From Loktanella sp. M215 (GTDB lineage: Bacteria; Pseudomonadota; Alphaproteobacteria; Rhodobacterales; Rhodobacteraceae), in NCBI RefSeq assembly GCF_021735925.1, contig NZ_WMEA01000001.1:1456001-1520000 (forward strand): DNA of 64,000 bases, read 5' to 3'. The notes beneath the pieces were generated by a model. That model was not told the origin of the DNA. It searched no databases and saw only the letters and a list, made by a program, of their open reading frames with translations. Below are positions 61,062 to 64,000 of the stretch, in pieces. The position numbers and the translations under genes are program-made. Positions within the stretch are counted from its first letter, which is position 1. Each line of letters opens with the position of its first letter.

Positions 61062-62459
61062 TCACCGCAGGATGGGAACCGGTGTTGCGTCAAGGTCATG
61101 GTCAAAGGCGGCCGGACGTGGCCCGCCGGTCGCCCAGTCCAGCAGTTCGACGGTATGGACGATTGGCACACCGGCGTCGGTTCCGATCTGCATCATGCAG
61201 CCGATGTTGCCAGCGGCAATCACCTGCGGCCGCAGGGCCGCCAGCGTGGCAACCTTGCGCGCCTTCAACTGTCCCGAAATCTCGGGCTGCATCAGGTTGT
61301 AGGTGCCGGCCGACCCACAGCACAGATGGCTGTCCGCTGGTTCCAGCACGGTAAAGCCCGCGCGTTTCAAAAGGTCCTTCGGCGCGGATTTCACCTTCTG
61401 CCCGTGCTGCAGGGAACAGGCGGCGTGATAGGCGACACGCATGCCAGCCCCTTCGGACTGACGCGACTCGGACGGCAGGCGTGCCGCATCCGTCCCCGCG
61501 ATCCCGCCCTTCGCCACGTTCAGATCGATATGGGCGCATCCGTCCGGCATCAGGTCCAGCAGGACCTCGCTGACATCCCGCGCGATGGCCGAAACGCGGG
61601 CCGCGTCCGCCGCCAGATCGGTGTTGCGGAACATGTGGCCGTAGTCCTTGACCGTCGTCCCGCAGCCAGAGGTGTTGATGACGATGGCATCCAGACCGCC
61701 CGCGTCGATCTGCGACACCCAGGCGCGGATGTTGCGGGCGGCACTCGCATGGGCCTCGTCCTCTTTCCCCATGTGGTGGGTCAGGGCACCACAGCAGCCC
61801 TGACCATCGGGGATCACGACCTCTGCCCCAAGTCGCGTCAGCAGGCGGATCGTCGCATCGTTGATGTCCGTGTTCAGCGCGCGCTGGGCACAGCCGGTCA
61901 TCAGTGCGACCCGCATCTTCGGTTCCGCGACCGCAAAGGTCTGCGGATCATCATTGCGGCTGACCGGCGGGATCACCTTCGGCGCCATGCGGATCATCGC
62001 CCGCAGACGGGAATCGGGGATCAGCCCGGCAAAGGGCTTCGCGATCTTCGCCCCCAGCAAGGCCAGACGAAACCTTTTCGGATAGGGCAGGACCCGCGCC
62101 AGCACCCAGCGCAGCGCGCGGTCGCCCATGGGGCGTTGGTAGTGTTCATTGATATAGGCCCGGGCGTGATCGACCAGGTGCATGTAATGCACGCCCGACG
62201 GGCAGGTCGTCATGCAGGCCAGACACGACAGGCAGCGGTCGATGTGCAGAACCGTCTTCGCATCCGGCACACGCTCGTTTTCCAGCATATCCTTGATCAG
62301 ATAGATCCGCCCGCGCGGACTGTCGAGCTCGTCGCCCAGCACCTGATAGGTGGGGCAGGTCGCCGTGCAGAACCCGCAATGCACGCAGGCCCGCAGAATC
62401 TGGTTGGCCCGCGCCGTGCCGGGATCGCGTAGTTGCTGTTCGGTGAATGTCGTCTGCAT
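61062..62459 (-). CDS. glcF: Glycolate oxidase iron-sulfur subunit GlcF
   Basis: A 465-residue protein carrying two ferredoxin-type 4Fe-4S motifs: C25, C28, C31, C35 ('ACVHCGFCTATC') and C76, C79, C82, C86 ('RCLSCLACMTTC'). Two CCG domains follow ('VIPDGQGCCGALTHHMG' and 'HLCCGSAGTYN'). GlcF takes electrons from the flavin subunits GlcD/GlcE to a quinone, oxidising glycolate to glyoxylate at the membrane. Its start overlaps the glcE stop by one base (TGATG), indicating coupled translation. Length is a little above E. coli GlcF (407). Confidence 0.96.
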   Translation of the reverse strand: MQTTFTEQQLRDPGTARANQILRACVHCGFCTATCPTYQVLGDELDSPRGRIYLIKDMLENERVPDAKTVLHIDRCLSCLACMTTCPSGVHYMHLVDHARAYINEHYQRPMGDRALRWVLARVLPYPKRFRLALLGAKIAKPFAGLIPDSRLRAMIRMAPKVIPPVSRNDDPQTFAVAEPKMRVALMTGCAQRALNTDINDATIRLLTRLGAEVVIPDGQGCCGALTHHMGKEDEAHASAARNIRAWVSQIDAGGLDAIVINTSGCGTTVKDYGHMFRNTDLAADAARVSAIARDVSEVLLDLMPDGCAHIDLNVAKGGIAGTDAARLPSESRQSEGAGMRVAYHAACSLQHGQKVKSAPKDLLKRAGFTVLEPADSHLCCGSAGTYNLMQPEISGQLKARKVATLAALRPQVIAAGNIGCMMQIGTDAGVPIVHTVELLDWATGGPRPAAFDHDLDATPVPILR

Positions 62460-63541
62460 CAGCCCATCACTCCGGGGTTCAGAATACCACGCGGATCGAA
62501 GCGGGCACGCAGTGCCACGCTCAATGCCGCCACTGCCGCCGGTTCAGGATGAAAGTGCGGAATGACCGAATCGGCCGCGCCGCGCACCCGCGTCGCATGG
62601 CCCGAACTGACGTCCGTGCGCAGGTTGCGCCCCGCCGCGCACAGCACCCACAACAGCCCGCCGCCCCAGTCGGCCAAGACCTCTACCGGACCGCCCGCGC
62701 GCAGTGCCGCGACAGTCGCCGGCATGGCAGAGGGGCGGATCGAGATACGCCAGACATCGCCGGCCTTGTCCGCAAAGGTCCGTGCATCCCGCAGCGCCTG
62801 CCAGTCGACCTCACCCGCGCTGACCGTGCCATGCTGCCCAAGGGCTGCGCCCAGCTTCTTGGCGCGGTAAGCGACCGAGTCCGCAAACCCCTCCAGCCGA
62901 ACCAAGACATCGCCATCGGCCCATGCCGCGGCGGTGACATCATAGGGCGATCCCAGCGCCGCCGACATGGCGGCCACGGCCTGATCGACCTCCAGATCAG
63001 AGACGGTTAGCGTCGTCGTGGCCTGTGGCAGAGGCAGCACTTTCAGCGAGACTTCCGTCAGCACACCAAGCGTGCCGTGCGATCCCGCCAGCAGCTTGAC
63101 CAGATCGTAGCCGGTGACGTTCTTCATGACCCGGCCACCGTTCTTGACGATTGTCCCGGCCCCGTCCACGAAGCGCACGCCCAGCAGGTGATCGCGGCAG
63201 GCGCCGACCTGAATCCGACGCGGTCCGCTGGCATTCGTCGCCACGACCCCGCCGATGGTCGGTGTGCCGTCCGTCCCCAACAGGCTGCGCAGATCCGACG
63301 GCTCAAAGGCCAGTCGCTGCCCTTCAGTGGCCAGCGCCGCTTCGACCTCTGCCAAAGGCGTGCCCGCCCTGACGACCAGCGTCAGCGCGCCAGGTTCATA
63401 CAGCGTAATGCCGGTCAGACCCGCCGTCGAAACCTCTTCGCCCGCGACGGACACGCCCCGCGTACCACCGCCCCGCACCGCAAGCGGCCCCGTCGCATCA
63501 CGGATAACACCCGCAAGTTCGTCTTCGCTCGTCGGCACCAT
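62459..63541 (-). CDS. glcE: Glycolate oxidase FAD-binding subunit GlcE
   Basis: A 360-residue FAD-binding protein of the PCMH/VAO type. I chose the ATG ending at 63541 (MVPTSEDELAGVIRD…), typical for GlcE, with AGAAGAAGGG upstream; a GTG 12 bases earlier is an alternative. The open frame continues further upstream but without coding character. FAD-binding motifs: 'LAVRGGGTRG' and 'LLGTDGTPTIGGVVATNASGPRRIQVGACRDHLLGVRFVDG'. 'KNVTGYDLVKLLAGSHGTLGVLTEVSLKVLP' is the GlcE/GlcD core signature. The gene overlaps glcF and lies 98 bases after glcD in the operon. Confidence 0.95.
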   Translation of the reverse strand: MVPTSEDELAGVIRDATGPLAVRGGGTRGVSVAGEEVSTAGLTGITLYEPGALTLVVRAGTPLAEVEAALATEGQRLAFEPSDLRSLLGTDGTPTIGGVVATNASGPRRIQVGACRDHLLGVRFVDGAGTIVKNGGRVMKNVTGYDLVKLLAGSHGTLGVLTEVSLKVLPLPQATTTLTVSDLEVDQAVAAMSAALGSPYDVTAAAWADGDVLVRLEGFADSVAYRAKKLGAALGQHGTVSAGEVDWQALRDARTFADKAGDVWRISIRPSAMPATVAALRAGGPVEVLADWGGGLLWVLCAAGRNLRTDVSSGHATRVRGAADSVIPHFHPEPAAVAALSVALRARFDPRGILNPGVMG

Positions 63542-63639
63542 GCGCGGGTCCACCCTTCTTCTGGTCTTAAATATCTCGGGGGCGCCGGTTGGTGCGCCAC
63601 TGGTTCGAAAACCAGCCGGCGGCGGGCTGGCCCCTACGA
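63542..63639. other. Spacer between glcD and glcE with inverted repeats
   Basis: The 98-base spacer contains CTGGTT-CGAA-AACCAG (about 63600-63615) and CCAGCC…GGGCTGG (about 63612-63630). These could form a hairpin in the glcD-glcE mRNA. No gene is present. Confidence 0.4.
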
Positions 63640-64000
63640 TTACGCCGCCCGGTGCGATGCACTTGCATCCAGTGGGAACACTTTCGCCGGATTCAGCAGC
63701 CAACCGGGATCGAACACGTCCTTCACCGCCATCTGCGCATCCAGATCGGCCGCATTGAACTGCACATGCATCAGATCGCGCTTCTCGATCCCCACGCCGT
63801 GTTCGCCGGTCAGGCAACCGCCGACCTCCACACACAGCTTCAGGATCGCAGCCCCGAAAGCCTCGCAGCGTTCCAGATCGCCGGGGGTGTTGGCGTTATA
63901 AAGGATCAGCGGGTGCATGTTCCCGTCCCCCGCGTGAAAGACGTTCGCCACGTCCAGCCCGTATTCCGCCGACATCTGGCGGATCCGGTCCAACACGTTG
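63640..64000 (-). CDS. glcD: Glycolate oxidase subunit GlcD, C-terminal part (5' truncated)
   Basis: The frame runs to the window edge on the minus strand, so only the last 120 residues are visible. They contain the FAD-oxidase C-terminal signature 'VFHAGDGNMHPLILYN', with the His/Asp of the active site, 'CLTGEHGVGIEKRDLM' and 'VFDPGWLLNPAKVFP'. This is the C-terminal FAD-binding region of GlcD, the catalytic subunit that oxidises glycolate. glcE and glcF follow on the same strand, giving the operon glcDEF. Confidence 0.95.
   Translation of the reverse strand, partial: NVLDRIRQMSAEYGLDVANVFHAGDGNMHPLILYNANTPGDLERCEAFGAAILKLCVEVGGCLTGEHGVGIEKRDLMHVQFNAADLDAQMAVKDVFDPGWLLNPAKVFPLDASASHRAA

Overview
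The window is a 64 kb piece of a high-GC (roughly 63-65 %) chromosome. The gene families point to an alphaproteobacterium of the Rhodobacterales (Roseobacter/Rhodobacter group): TRAP transporters, a 41-residue L36, a Core-2-type glycosyltransferase with an extra C-terminal domain beside a sulfotransferase, a zinc-ribbon Pol IV, and the glcDEF order. The genus cannot be fixed from sequence alone. Content is chromosomal: there is no prophage, IS element, CRISPR array, rRNA operon or plasmid backbone. One tRNA (Val, GAC) is present.

Layout. 1-5226: an AraC fragment, IclR and LysR regulators, then a TRAP transporter (DctP-DctQ-DctM type) divergent from the LysR gene. 5227-6032: a gene graveyard with a decayed transglutaminase-like gene, a probable winged-helix remnant and an acidic reading-frame tail. 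6109-8768: response regulator, sensor kinase and convergent cytochrome b561. 9068-12300: RecQ, a small hypothetical gene and YaaA. 12506-16602: a formate dehydrogenase alpha subunit with its own ferredoxin domain, then a secreted outer-membrane barrel.

16679-26709: a branched-chain-type ABC importer (two ATPases, two permeases, one binding protein) bracketed by a long-chain acyl-CoA synthetase and a PaaK-like AMP ligase. A palindromic operator lies at the 5' end, and hairpins sit in four spacers. Two secreted HdeA-like paralogues with low-complexity inserts lie inside the cluster. This is the most system-like part of the window. A plausible reading is uptake of a carboxylic acid followed by CoA activation, with periplasmic accessory proteins; the substrate is unknown. 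26731-29663: a caspase-fold/peptidoglycan-binding gene broken by a one-base frameshift, convergent with a triple-PPC-domain secreted protein.

29786-42420: rpmJ, tRNA-Val, N-formylglutamate amidohydrolase with an SLC13-type permease, Pol IV, a NUDIX hydrolase, a HyuA-like protein, ynjF-ynjB-ynjC-ynjD and a DUF3095 protein. 42525-49472: transaldolase, then a TetR regulator and a two-adaptor RND efflux operon with a clear operator/promoter. 49534-54354: a sulfotransferase divergent from a glycosyltransferase, a HIT protein, an orphan ABC ATPase, a zinc-finger protein and a DUF2459 protein. 54398-64000: polA, nhaC, a PNPOx-like protein, Hsp20, a secreted trypsin-like protease and the glycolate oxidase genes glcD (partial), glcE and glcF.
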